Of a DNA stretch of 64,000 nt, positions 25,647 to 35,011 are shown piece by piece (positions within the stretch are counted from its first letter, which is position 1; the number at the start of each line of letters is the position of its first letter). The position numbers were made by a program, and so were the translations under genes. Origin of the DNA: Phenylobacterium sp. J426 (lineage in GTDB: Bacteria > Pseudomonadota > Alphaproteobacteria > Caulobacterales > Caulobacteraceae); contig NZ_JAJOMY010000001.1 of assembly GCF_024699945.1 (NCBI RefSeq), positions 1,364,001-1,428,000 on the forward strand, read 5' to 3'. The notes below the pieces were generated by a model that was not told the origin of the DNA, did no database searches, and worked only from the letters and a program-made list of their open reading frames with translations.

Positions 25647-26020
25647 TCCCTCCCCTTCAGGGGAGGGTGGCCGCGCCGCAGGCGCGCCGGGTGGGGGGAG
25701 TCATGGCCGGGCGCAGATCCGGCAGGCGGGACCCCCGGCCGACGGTCCCCCTCCCCTCGAACGTCTTCAGCATGGCCCGTCCTCCTCATGTCGAAGGACT
25801 ATGGCCCAGCTCTGTTGACAGCAGTCTGTCAGCAGCTCACCTCCCCCGTCGCGCAGCGATGGCGGGAGGGGGACCGTTCGCCGAGGCCCGCGCAAGCGGG
25901 CTGAAGAGCGAATGGTGGCGGGGGCGGGCCTCAGGCGCAGCCGCTCGCCCCCTCCACCATCGGCTCTCCGCCTGCGGCCCGGCCGACGGTCCCCCTCCCG
26001 CCGCTGCGCGGGGGAGGTAA
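25647..26020. repeat. Intergenic block built of inverted palindromic repeats
   Basis: About 370 bp with no gene. It opens with CCCTCCCCTTCAGGGGAGGG (a near copy of the unit at 24120), continues with GCCGCGCCGCAGGCGCGCC and GGTGGGGGGAG, and holds several GGGGGACCGTCGGCC / CCGACGGTCCCCCTCCC segments that appear at least three times in both orientations (25740, 25870, 25985 areas). GAGGTAAGAGC follows at the end. It is probably a clustered REP-like or decayed MITE-like repeat. Confidence 0.65.
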
Positions 26021-26023
26021 GAG

Positions 26024-26579
26024 CTACTCCGTGAGCTTCCCGATATCCCCCCCACCGATACGCCACCTCATAAAGCAGCGTCCCGCCGGGCCCCGGTTCG
26101 CGCCGCGCGGGCTCGGCCACGCCGCCGAGATGCTCGTAGAAGCCGCGCGCGCCGAAATTCTCGCGCAGCACCGAGATCATCAGCGACGTCGCGCCCTGCG
26201 CCGCCAGCGCCCGGGCGGTCTCGGTCAGCAGCCGGCGTCCGAGGCCGCGGCCCTGCGCTGAGCTCAGGAGGTAGAGCACGCTGATCTCGCCCTCGCCGGG
26301 AACGCCCCGGCGCGACGGCCCGGCCTGGGCGTAGCCCACCAGGCCGAACCGGTCGGCGGCGGCCAAGGTGATCGCGGGGGCCAGGCCCGGGCCCGCCCCA
26401 AGCTGCCTGTGGAAGCGCCGCGCCAGGGCGACCTCGCTCATCCGGGCGAGATAGCCGGCCGGCAACAGGCCGTTGTAGGTCTCCCGCCAGCTCTGGACGT
26501 GGACGTAGGCCAGGGCTTCAGCGTCGGCGGGGCCGGGCGGGAAGACCACAAAGGCGGGCGCGAGCGCGGGCTGCGGCAT
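26024..26579 (-). CDS. GNAT family N-acetyltransferase (3' frameshift)
   Basis: A RimI-like acetyltransferase of about 185 residues. Motifs are EALAYVHVQSWRETYNGLLP, LYLLSSAQGRGLGRRLLTET (acetyl-CoA pyrophosphate loop) and NFGARGFYEHLGG. The conserved end YEVAYRW is followed by a C7 run (26047-26053, plus strand). One C fewer gives the natural ending RWGDIGKLTE and a stop at 26024. As written, the frame runs on into the intergenic repeat until 25767. Start at ATG 26579 is preferred over 26615. Confidence 0.8.
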
Positions 26580-26717
26580 CAATCCACAGCTTGGCGTTCT
26601 CTCGGGCGGGTTCAAGGGGTCGCGGGACTCAAGCCGACCCGTTAACGTCCGCGCAACCTATGAACGCGCCCGCCCCCACCGCCGTCCCCGATCCCGCCGC
26701 CGGCGCCCTCGCCGGTC

Positions 26718-29345
26718 ATGGCGCAGTTCTTCGACGCCAAGGCGCGCCAGCCCGATGCGCTGGTCTTCTTCCGGATGGGCGACTTCTACGAGCTCTTCTT
26801 CGAGGACGCCCAGAAGGCGGCCGCCGCGCTCGGCATCACGCTCACCGCCCGCGGCCAGCACGCCGGCCAGCCGATCCCCATGGCCGGTGTCCCGGCGCAC
26901 GCCATGGAGGCCTATCTCGCCAAGCTGGTGCGCGCCGGCTTCAAGGTGGCGCTCTGCGAACAGCTGGAGGACCCGTCGGAGGCGAAGAAGCGCGGCTCGA
27001 AGTCCGTGGTCCGCCGCGATGTGGTCCGTGTGGTCACGCCGGGCACGCTGACCGAGGACGGCCTGCTGGACGCCCGGGGCGCGAACCGCCTGGCGGCCAT
27101 TTCCGTGCGGGCGGGCGCCGCCGCCGTCGCCAGCGTCGAGCTCTCGACCGGCGAGGTGGAGTGCATGGCGGTCACGCTGTCGGGCCTCGCCTCGACCCTC
27201 GCCGCGCTTGGGCCCTCCGAAATTCTGGTCCCGGACCGCCTGTTCTCGGACGAGGGCGTCAACGCCGCGCTCAAGGCGGCCGGCGGTTTCGTGCAGCCGC
27301 TGCCCTCGGCGCTCGCCGAGCCCTCCGCCTCCGAGACCCGGCTGAAGCGCCTCTATGGCGTCGAGACCCTGGACGGCTTCGGCCAGCTCTCCGGCGCCGA
27401 GGTCTCGGCGCTCGGCCTCATCGCCGCCCACCTCGAGACGACCCAGGCCGGCAAGGTCCCCGCGCTCTCGCCGCCGCGCCGCGCGGGCGAGGCCGACGTC
27501 ATGGTCATCGACCCGGCGACGCGGAACAGCCTGGAGATCGAGCGCACCCAGTCCGGCGCCCGCGACGGCTCGCTGCTCGCCGCCATCGACCGGACGATCA
27601 CCGCGCCGGGCGCCCGCCTGCTGGCCTCGCGCCTGGCCCGGCCGCTGCTGGACCCCGCCGCCATCGACGCCCGCCTCGACGCCGTCGCCTGGTTCTGCGA
27701 GGCGCGCCCCACCCGGCAGAAGCTGCGCGAGTGCCTGCAGCGCCTCCCCGACATGGCCCGCGGCCTGTCGCGCCTCGCGCTCGGCCGCGGCGGGCCGCGC
27801 GATCTCGGCGCCTTGCGCGACGGCCTGACCACCGCCGACGCGGTGGCCGGACTGTTCGCCAAGACGAACCCGCTGGTGGAGCTGCCGGCCGAGATTGCCG
27901 AGGCCGTCGAGGCCCTCGACCTGTCGAAGCGTCCGGCGCTGGCCGACTTCCGCGACCTGCTGACCGCCGGCCTCGGGACCGACCTGCCGGCGCTCGCCCG
28001 CGACGGCGGCTTCGTCGCTGACGGTGTCCGCCCCGAGCTCGATCAGGCCCGCGCGCTGCGCGACGACAGCCGGCGGGTCATCGCCGCGCTGGAGGCCCGC
28101 CTCGCCGAGGACAGCGGCGTCGCGCTGAAAGTCCGGCACAACGCCGTCCTCGGCTATTTCGTGGAATGCACCGCCAAGGCGGCCGAGCCGCTGATGCAGC
28201 CGCCGCTGAACGCGACCTTCATCCACCGCCAGACGCTCGCCAACCAGGTCCGCTTCACCACCGTCGAGCTCGCCGAGCTGGATGCGAAGATCGCCCAGGC
28301 GGCCGAACGCGCCCTGGCCATCGAGGTCGACACCTTCGAAGCCTGGCGTGGCGCGGCCATCGCCGTGGCCGCCGACCTCCAGGCCGCGGCCGAGGCCGCC
28401 GCGCGCCTCGACGTCGCCTCCGGCCTCGCCGAGTGGGCCGAGGACGTCGGCGCGACGCGGCCTCTCGTCGACCGCTCCACCGCCTTCGAGGCCGAGGCCG
28501 CTCGTCACCCCGTGGTCGAGGCCGCCGTGCGCCGGGCCGGCGAGGCCTTCACGCCGAACGACTGCCGGCTGGACGGCGCGGGCGTGGTTTCGGCGAGGCT
28601 CTCCATCGTCACCGGCCCGAACATGGCCGGTAAGTCGACCTTCCTGCGCCAGAACGCCCTGCTGGCCGTGCTTGCCCAGGCGGGCTGCTTCGTGCCGGCG
28701 AGGAAGCTGCGCATCGGCGTGGTCGACCGCCTGTTCAGCCGCGTCGGCGCCGGCGACGACCTGGCCCGCGGCCGCTCCACCTTCATGCTGGAGATGGTCG
28801 AGACCGCCGCCATCCTCACCCAGGCCACGCCGCGGTCGTTGGTGATCCTCGACGAGATCGGCCGCGGAACCGCCACCTACGACGGCCTCGCCATCGCCTG
28901 GGCCTGCGTCGAGCAGCTGCACGAGACCAACCGCTGCCGGGCGCTGTTCGCGACGCACTACCACGAGCTCGCGGTGCTGGAGGGCCGGCTGGCCTATGTC
29001 TCCAACCTGTCCCTCAAGGCCAAGGAGTGGAACGGCGACCTGATCTTCCTGCACGAGGCCGGCCCCGGCCCCGCCGACCGCTCCTACGGCGTTCAGGTCG
29101 CCAAGCTCGCCGGCGTGCCGCCCGCCGTCGTCGCCCGCGCGAAGCAGGTTCTGGAGCGCCTGGAACGCGAGGCCGGCGCGCCTGCGCACCTCGAGGACCT
29201 GCCCCTCTTCGCCGCCATCGCCGAGCCCGAGGCGCGCTTCGGTCCGTCCAAGGTCGAGGAAGCCCTTGAGGCCCTCGACGTCGACGGCATGAGCCCCCGC
29301 GAAGCCATGGACGCCCTCTACCGCCTCAAGGGCCTGCTGGCCTGA
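26718..29345 (+). CDS. mutS: DNA mismatch repair protein MutS
   Basis: An 875-residue MutS. The mismatch-recognition phenylalanine motif (GDFYELFFEDA, Phe-x-Glu) is near the N-terminus, and the ATPase domain carries Walker A TGPNMAGKSTFLRQ, RSTFMLEM, Walker B LVILDEIGRGTATYDG and ATHYHELAVLEGRL. It recognises mismatches and recruits MutL. A more upstream ATG at 26660 (MNAPAPTAVPDP...) leads in another frame toward the same codons; dropping one G at 26714-26715 would join them and give the extended N-terminus common in this group. Confidence 0.97.
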   Translation: MAQFFDAKARQPDALVFFRMGDFYELFFEDAQKAAAALGITLTARGQHAGQPIPMAGVPAHAMEAYLAKLVRAGFKVALCEQLEDPSEAKKRGSKSVVRRDVVRVVTPGTLTEDGLLDARGANRLAAISVRAGAAAVASVELSTGEVECMAVTLSGLASTLAALGPSEILVPDRLFSDEGVNAALKAAGGFVQPLPSALAEPSASETRLKRLYGVETLDGFGQLSGAEVSALGLIAAHLETTQAGKVPALSPPRRAGEADVMVIDPATRNSLEIERTQSGARDGSLLAAIDRTITAPGARLLASRLARPLLDPAAIDARLDAVAWFCEARPTRQKLRECLQRLPDMARGLSRLALGRGGPRDLGALRDGLTTADAVAGLFAKTNPLVELPAEIAEAVEALDLSKRPALADFRDLLTAGLGTDLPALARDGGFVADGVRPELDQARALRDDSRRVIAALEARLAEDSGVALKVRHNAVLGYFVECTAKAAEPLMQPPLNATFIHRQTLANQVRFTTVELAELDAKIAQAAERALAIEVDTFEAWRGAAIAVAADLQAAAEAAARLDVASGLAEWAEDVGATRPLVDRSTAFEAEAARHPVVEAAVRRAGEAFTPNDCRLDGAGVVSARLSIVTGPNMAGKSTFLRQNALLAVLAQAGCFVPARKLRIGVVDRLFSRVGAGDDLARGRSTFMLEMVETAAILTQATPRSLVILDEIGRGTATYDGLAIAWACVEQLHETNRCRALFATHYHELAVLEGRLAYVSNLSLKAKEWNGDLIFLHEAGPGPADRSYGVQVAKLAGVPPAVVARAKQVLERLEREAGAPAHLEDLPLFAAIAEPEARFGPSKVEEALEALDVDGMSPREAMDALYRLKGLLA

Positions 29346-29412
29346 TCGCCGCGGTCGCATCGCCGGAGACGCGACGCTTGCGGGCCGCCGCCGCCTCTCC
29401 TAGTCGAGGACG

Positions 29413-30360
29413 ATGAGCCGGATCCTCTATCTCGCGTTCCCGGCCGGCCGCGTGGCCGGCGGGCACAAGATGATCCTGCGGCATGTGGAGACGCTGCGCG
29501 AACTGGGCTTCGACGCTGCCGTCTGGACGCCGGCCGACGCCGTAGGCTTCGAGTGGATCGAGCACCGCTGTCCGATCGAGCGCGGCTCGAGCTTCCGCCG
29601 CGGCGACATCCTGGTCATCCCCGAGGACGCCAGCAACGCCCTGGCCGAGGCGTCGGGGTTTCCGCTCCAGTGCGTGGTCTTCTGCCAGAACCAGTTCGGG
29701 CTCGCGAGCCACGGTTTCGCGGGCGTCGACCGGTTCCCGCCCGAGCGATTCCCGATCTTCGTCACGCCCGGGCGCGTCTGCGGCGACACCGTCCGGCGGC
29801 TCTACCCGCAGGCCCGGGTCGAGGTGGTGCAGTCCTTTGCGGACGAGCGGGTCTTCCGGCCGCGCGAGGGACGCCGCCTGGCCATCGCGCTCACCCCGCG
29901 CAAGCGGCCGGGCGAAGCCAAGGTCATCCAAACGATGCTCCGGAAGATGCACCCGCGCCATGCCGGCGTCCCGTGGATCGAGCTCAACGAGGCCACCGAG
30001 GCCGAGGTGGCGGAGGCGTTCGGGACCAGCGCGCTGTTCCTCTGCCTCAGCCGGATGGAAGCCGCCCCGATGACGCCTCTGGAGGCTATGGCGTCCGGCG
30101 CGATCTGCGCCGGGTTCCGCGGCGTCGGCGGGCGCGAGCACTCCGACGACGCCAACGGCTTCTGGGCCGAGGACGACGACTGCGAAGCCGCCGCCGACGC
30201 TCTGGCCAGCGCCGCCGATCTGGTCGTCGGCGGCGGGCCCGCGCTCGAGCGCATGCGGCAGGCGGGCTTCGAGACGGCGCGCCGCTGGTCCTACGCCGCC
30301 TTCCGGCCGATGCTCGAGGCGTTCTGGGCGGATATCGCGCCGCAAGCGCGAACGCTCTAG
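29413..30360 (+). CDS. Glycosyltransferase-like protein (GT4/GT-B type)
   Basis: A 315-residue protein beginning ILYLAFPAGRVAGGHKMILR, a typical GT-B N-terminal motif (glycine-rich loop), with the C-terminal nucleotide-sugar phrase FLCLSRMEAAPMTPLEAMAS (the E-x7-E element of GT4 enzymes) and a terminal RWSYAAFRPMLEAFW. The donor and acceptor are unknown. It stands alone between mutS and glnD, 20 bp before glnD, and may be cotranscribed with it by position only. Confidence 0.75.
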   Translation: MSRILYLAFPAGRVAGGHKMILRHVETLRELGFDAAVWTPADAVGFEWIEHRCPIERGSSFRRGDILVIPEDASNALAEASGFPLQCVVFCQNQFGLASHGFAGVDRFPPERFPIFVTPGRVCGDTVRRLYPQARVEVVQSFADERVFRPREGRRLAIALTPRKRPGEAKVIQTMLRKMHPRHAGVPWIELNEATEAEVAEAFGTSALFLCLSRMEAAPMTPLEAMASGAICAGFRGVGGREHSDDANGFWAEDDDCEAAADALASAADLVVGGGPALERMRQAGFETARRWSYAAFRPMLEAFWADIAPQARTL

Positions 30361-30380
30361 ATCGACTATATCAGCGCCAC

Positions 30381-33194
30381 ATGCCGCCCCGCCTGAAGCC
30401 CACCCAGATCGAATACGTCGTCGACGGCGTGAAGCTGCGCAGCCAGCTGTCCACCGCCGCGCTCGAGCATATCGGCGACGAGGCGGCCCAGCGCCGCGCG
30501 GCGCTGGAGATCCTGAAGGGCGCGCTGTTCCGCGGCCGGATGATCGCCAAGGAGCGGCTGGAGAACGGCGCCGGCGGCATCGAGACCGCCCGTCTGCTGT
30601 CCGGCGTCACCGACGAGGTGGTTTCGGCGCTCTACGACTTCACCACCGTCCACGTCTTCCGCGCCCGCAACCCCACCGAGGGCGAGCGCCTCGCGCTGAT
30701 GGCGGTGGGCGGCTACGGCCGCGGCACGCTCGCGCCGTTCTCCGACATCGATCTTCTGTTCGTGCGCCCCTACAAGCAGACCGCCCACACCGAGAGCGTG
30801 ATCGAATTCATGCTCTACGCCCTGTGGGACCTGGGCTTCAAAGTCGGCCATGCCTCGCGCACCATCGACGAGTGCGTGAAGCTGTCCCGCGAGGACTTCA
30901 CCATCCGCACCTCGATCCTCGAGGCCCGCCGGCTGACCGGCGACGAGGAGCTCGCGGACGAGCTGATCGAGCGCTTCCGCAACGAGGTGGTGAAGGGCAC
31001 CGGCGCCGAGTTCGTCGCCGCCAAGCTCAAGGAGCGCGACGACCGCCACGCCCGCGCCGGCGCCAGCCGCTACATGGTCGAGCCGAACGTGAAGGAGGGG
31101 AAGGGCGGCCTGCGCGACCTCAACACCCTCTTCTGGATCGCCCAGTACCTGCATCCCGGCGAGAGCCTGGAGAAGGTGATGCAGCTCGCCATCTTCGAAC
31201 GGCGCGAGGTCTCCACGTTCATCCGGGCGCTGGATTTCCTTTGGGCGGTCCGCTGCCACCTGCACTTCGCCACCGGCCGCCCCGAGGAGCGCCTGACCTT
31301 CGACCTGCAGCCCGAGATCGCCCGGCGGATGGGCTACGGCGACCGCGGCGACGCCCCGGCCGTCGAGCGGTTCATGCGGCGCTACTTCCTGTTCGCCAAG
31401 GACGTCGGCTCCCTGACCCGCGTCTTCGCCGCCAAGCTGGAGGCCGACCGGGTCAAGACGGCGCCCCGGGGCATCAGCCGGTTCATCCCCGGCCGGTCCG
31501 TCAAGCGCAAGCCGCTGGACGAGCCGGGCTTCCACGAGATCGGCGGCCGTCTGGACGTCGACCCCGGCGTCTTCGAGCACGATCCGGTCAACCTGCTGCG
31601 CCTGTTCCGCATCGCCGACCAGCGCAATCTCGACCTGCACCCCGACGCCTTCACCGCCGCCTCGCGGGCGACCGGCCTGATCACCTCGGCGGTGCGCCGC
31701 GACCGCCACGCCGCCAAGGTGTTCCTCGACATCCTGGCGCGCGGCCGCGATCCGCGCACCACCCTGGCGCTGATGAACGAGACCGGCGTGCTCGGCCGCT
31801 TCATCCCGGAGTGGGGCCGCATCGTCGCCCAGATGCAGTTCAACATGTACCACTCGTACACGGTGGACGAGCACACCCTGCGGGCCGTCGGCGTCATCGC
31901 CGACATCGCCGCCGGGCGGCTGGCCGACGACCATCCGCTGGCGGTGCAGATCATGCCCCTGATCGCGGACCGCGAGGCGCTGTTCCTGGCCATGCTGCTG
32001 CACGACACCGGCAAGGGCGGGGCCGGCGGCCAGGAGGTGGCCGGCGCCCGGGCCGCGCGCCAGGCCGGCGAGCGCCTGGGGCTCGAGCGCTCCAAGATCG
32101 AGCTGGTCGCCTGGCTGGTCGAGCACCATCTGGTGATGAGCGACTACGCCCAGAAGCGCGACGTCTCCGATCCGCGCACCGTCGCCGACTTCGCCCGCAT
32201 CGTTCAGACGCCCGAGCGCCTGCGCCTGCTGCTGGTGCTGACCGTCGCCGACATCCGCGCCGTCGGGCCGGGCGTCTGGAATGGCTGGAAGGGGCAGCTG
32301 ATGCGCGAGCTCTACTCGGCCACCGAGGCGGTCTTCCGCGGCGGCCGCGGCTCGGACGCCGCCGCGGCGCTCAAGCGCTACCAGGAGAACGCCGCCTACG
32401 ACGCCCGCGTGAACCTGGCCAAGGCCGACCCGGACGCCGAACCCTGGGCCGACGCCATGGAGGACGCCTACTTCACCGCCTTCTCCGAGGCCGAGGTCGC
32501 GGCCCACGCCCGCCTCGCCCGCCGCGCCCAGCCCTCCGCCGCTGAGGGCCGCATCCGCACCGATCTGAACGCCGCCGAGGTCGTGGTGGCCGCCGCCGAC
32601 CGCCCGCGGCTGTTCGTGGACCTGGCCGAGGAGCTGACCGCCGCCGGGGCCAACGTCGTGGGCGCCCGGGTCTTCACCTCGCGCTCCGGCCAGGCGCTCG
32701 ACGTCTTCTATGTGCAGGATGCGGTGGGGCGCCCTTCGGCGCCCATGATGCGCGCGCCCTGCCGAGATTGGCAGAGGCCCTGGCCGCGGCGGCGCGGGGC
32801 GCGCCGCAGCCGCGCGAGCCTCGCCGCAGTGCGGATCTCGGCCGCGCCGCCGCCTTCGCCATCACCCCCCACCGTCATGCTCGACAACGAGGCCTCCGAG
32901 ACCTCCACGGTGGTGGAGGCCTCCGGCCGTGACCGGCCTGGCCTGCTGGCGGCGCTGGCCCGGCGCATCTCCGACGCCGGGCTCTCGATTGTCTCGGCGC
33001 ACATCGACGGCTATGGCGAGCGCGCGGTCGACGCCTTCTACGTGGTCGATGAAACCGGCCGCAAACTCACCGACGCGCGGAAGGGCAACGCCCTGAAGTC
33101 CGCCCTTCTCAATGCGCTCACCGAAGCCGAGGCCGAGACCGGTCAGGCCCGCCGCGCCAATTTGCAGCGCGCCCGCGCCAGCGTCGCGCGCTAA
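30381..33194 (+). CDS. glnD: PII uridylyltransferase/uridylyl-removing enzyme, two compensating frameshifts
   Basis: A 937-codon bifunctional nitrogen sensor. The nucleotidyltransferase motif GGYGRGTLAPFSDIDLLF is near residue 115, the HD domain (MLLHDTGKGG) follows, then two ACT domains (PRLFVDLAEELTAAGANVVG; VEASGRDRPGLLAALARRIS). Codons between 32726 and 32870 are off frame. One missing base in G4 (32726-32729) and one extra in C6 (32865-32870) restore VGAPFGAHDARALPRLAEAL and the following conserved stretch. GlnD uridylylates PII when glutamine is low. Confidence 0.95.
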   Translation: MPPRLKPTQIEYVVDGVKLRSQLSTAALEHIGDEAAQRRAALEILKGALFRGRMIAKERLENGAGGIETARLLSGVTDEVVSALYDFTTVHVFRARNPTEGERLALMAVGGYGRGTLAPFSDIDLLFVRPYKQTAHTESVIEFMLYALWDLGFKVGHASRTIDECVKLSREDFTIRTSILEARRLTGDEELADELIERFRNEVVKGTGAEFVAAKLKERDDRHARAGASRYMVEPNVKEGKGGLRDLNTLFWIAQYLHPGESLEKVMQLAIFERREVSTFIRALDFLWAVRCHLHFATGRPEERLTFDLQPEIARRMGYGDRGDAPAVERFMRRYFLFAKDVGSLTRVFAAKLEADRVKTAPRGISRFIPGRSVKRKPLDEPGFHEIGGRLDVDPGVFEHDPVNLLRLFRIADQRNLDLHPDAFTAASRATGLITSAVRRDRHAAKVFLDILARGRDPRTTLALMNETGVLGRFIPEWGRIVAQMQFNMYHSYTVDEHTLRAVGVIADIAAGRLADDHPLAVQIMPLIADREALFLAMLLHDTGKGGAGGQEVAGARAARQAGERLGLERSKIELVAWLVEHHLVMSDYAQKRDVSDPRTVADFARIVQTPERLRLLLVLTVADIRAVGPGVWNGWKGQLMRELYSATEAVFRGGRGSDAAAALKRYQENAAYDARVNLAKADPDAEPWADAMEDAYFTAFSEAEVAAHARLARRAQPSAAEGRIRTDLNAAEVVVAAADRPRLFVDLAEELTAAGANVVGARVFTSRSGQALDVFYVQDAVGRPSAPMMRAPCRDWQRPWPRRRGARRSRASLAAVRISAAPPPSPSPPTVMLDNEASETSTVVEASGRDRPGLLAALARRISDAGLSIVSAHIDGYGERAVDAFYVVDETGRKLTDARKGNALKSALLNALTEAEAETGQARRANLQRARASVAR

Positions 33195-33206
33195 AGGACC
33201 CCAACG

Positions 33207-34980
33207 ATGCCCTTCCCCGATACGCACCCGGCGCTCAGCCGGGCCCTCGCTGCGCGCGGCTATGCCGAGCCCACCCCCGTCCAGGCCGCCATCCTCGAGG
33301 CCGAACCCCGCCGCGACCTGCTGGTCTCGGCCCAGACCGGTTCGGGCAAGACCGTGGCGTTCGGCCTCGCCGCCGCGCCCGTCCTGCTGGACGAGGCCGA
33401 GCGCTTCGGCCCGGCCGAGCAGCCGCTGGCGCTGGCCGTGGCGCCGACGCGCGAGCTCGCCCTGCAGGTCGCCCGCGAGCTGGAGTGGCTCTACGCCGAG
33501 GCCGGCGCGCGGATCGTCACCTGCGTCGGCGGCATGGACGCCCGCCGCGAGCAGCGGGCGCTCGCCGCCGGCTGCCACATCGTCGTCGGCACCCCCGGCC
33601 GCCTGCGCGACCATCTGGAGCGCGGCAACCTCGATCTCTCGGCCCTGAAGGTGGTCGTCCTCGACGAGGCCGACGAGATGCTCGACCTGGGCTTCCGCGA
33701 GGACCTGGAGGAAATCCTGGATGCGACGCCCGACACGCGCCGCACCTTCCTGTTCTCGGCGACGCTCGCCAAGGACATCGTCACGCTCGCCCGCCGCTAC
33801 CAGCAGGACGCGCTGCGCATCGACACCGTGCGCCGGGACGAGCCGCATGGCGACATCGAATACCGCGCCGTCCGCATCGCGCCGAACGAGCTCGAGAACG
33901 CCGTCGTCAACGTCCTGCGCTATTTCGAAAGCCCCAGCGCCCTGATCTTCTGCGCTACCCGCGAGGCGGTGCGCCACCTGTACGGCTCGCTGCGGGAGCG
34001 CGGTTTCCCGGTCGTCGCGCTGTCGGGCGAGATGGGCCAGAAGGAACGCTCCGACGCTCTGCAGTCGCTGCGCGACGGCCATGCCCGCGCCTGCGTCGCC
34101 ACCGACGTCGCCGCCCGCGGCCTCGACCTGCCCGATCTCGGCCTCGTCATTCACGCCGAGTTGCCGGTGAACAAGGCGACCCTGCTGCACCGCTCGGGCC
34201 GGACCGGCCGCGCGGGCCGCAAGGGCGTCTCGGTGCTGCTCGTCCCCTACACGCGCCGGCGCAAGGCCGAGATGCTGCTGAACGCGGCGGGCGTCGACGT
34301 CACCTGGTCCGGCGCCCCGACGGTCGAGGAGATCCGCGAACGCGACCAGGTCCGGATGCTGGAGGACCCGATCCTCACCGACGCGCCGTCCGACGAGGAC
34401 CTGGCCCTGGCTGGCAAGGTGCTGGAGGGCCGCGCGCCCGAGGCCGTGGCCGCCGCCCTGGTGCGCCTCTACCGCCAGCGCCTGCCCGAGCCGGAGGAGA
34501 TGTTCGAGCAGGTCCCGGATCGGGGGCCCGGCCCAGGGGCCGGCCCGCGCGAACGGCCGCCCCGCGAGCCCCACGTCATCGCCGGCGACGGCGTGTGGTT
34601 CCGCCTCCCGGTCGGCCGCAGCCAGAGCGCCGATCCCAAGTGGCTGGTGCCGCTGATCTGCCGTCTGGGCCACGTGACCAAGAAGGACATCGGCCAGATC
34701 CGCATCTTCGACCGCGAGACGAAGTTCGAGATCAGCCAGGAGGCCGAAGGCCGCTTCCGCGCCGCCGTTGCGGCCAACGACAAGGCCGAGATGCGCGTCG
34801 AACCGTCCGGCCCGCCCGGCGAGCGCCCGCCGCCGCGGGAGTGGTCCGCCCCGCAAGGGTCCGCCCGCGCATCGCAAGGGCGCATCAAACGACCGTGGGA
34901 ACGACCGGGGCCCGCGCCGCGACAATGCCCGTGGCCCGGCGCCGAAGGGCGGGAAGCCGCACAAGCGCCCGCGCGCTTGA
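33207..34980 (+). CDS. DEAD-box RNA helicase with DbpA/CsdA-like C-terminus (one frameshift)
   Basis: The helicase core has AQTGSGKT (Walker A), PTRELALQ, GTPGRL, the DEAD box VVLDEADEML, FSATL, and HRSGRTGRAGRKG. A C-terminal RNA-binding domain resembles that of DbpA/CsdA (LICRLGHVTKKDIGQIRIFD). After about residue 540 the frame shifts: removing one G at 34837-34839 gives a basic glycine/arginine tail (GPPRKGPPAHRKGASNDRG... KPHKRPRA) ending at 34980, whereas the written frame continues to 35015, overlapping murJ. It probably unwinds structured rRNA or mRNA. Confidence 0.9.
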
Positions 34981-35011
34981 CGCTCTGCCCGAAGCCGCCG
35001 AGCAAAGCTCC

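Noticed and set aside
26658-29360. A 900-codon open frame antisense to mutS
   Set aside because: It is a mirror of the GC-rich third-position bias of mutS; its translation is low-complexity (G/A/R/D/V) and has no domain. The same applies to other long antisense frames at 30366-32507, 34469-36115, 36717-38387, 50649-54185 and 59928-61775.
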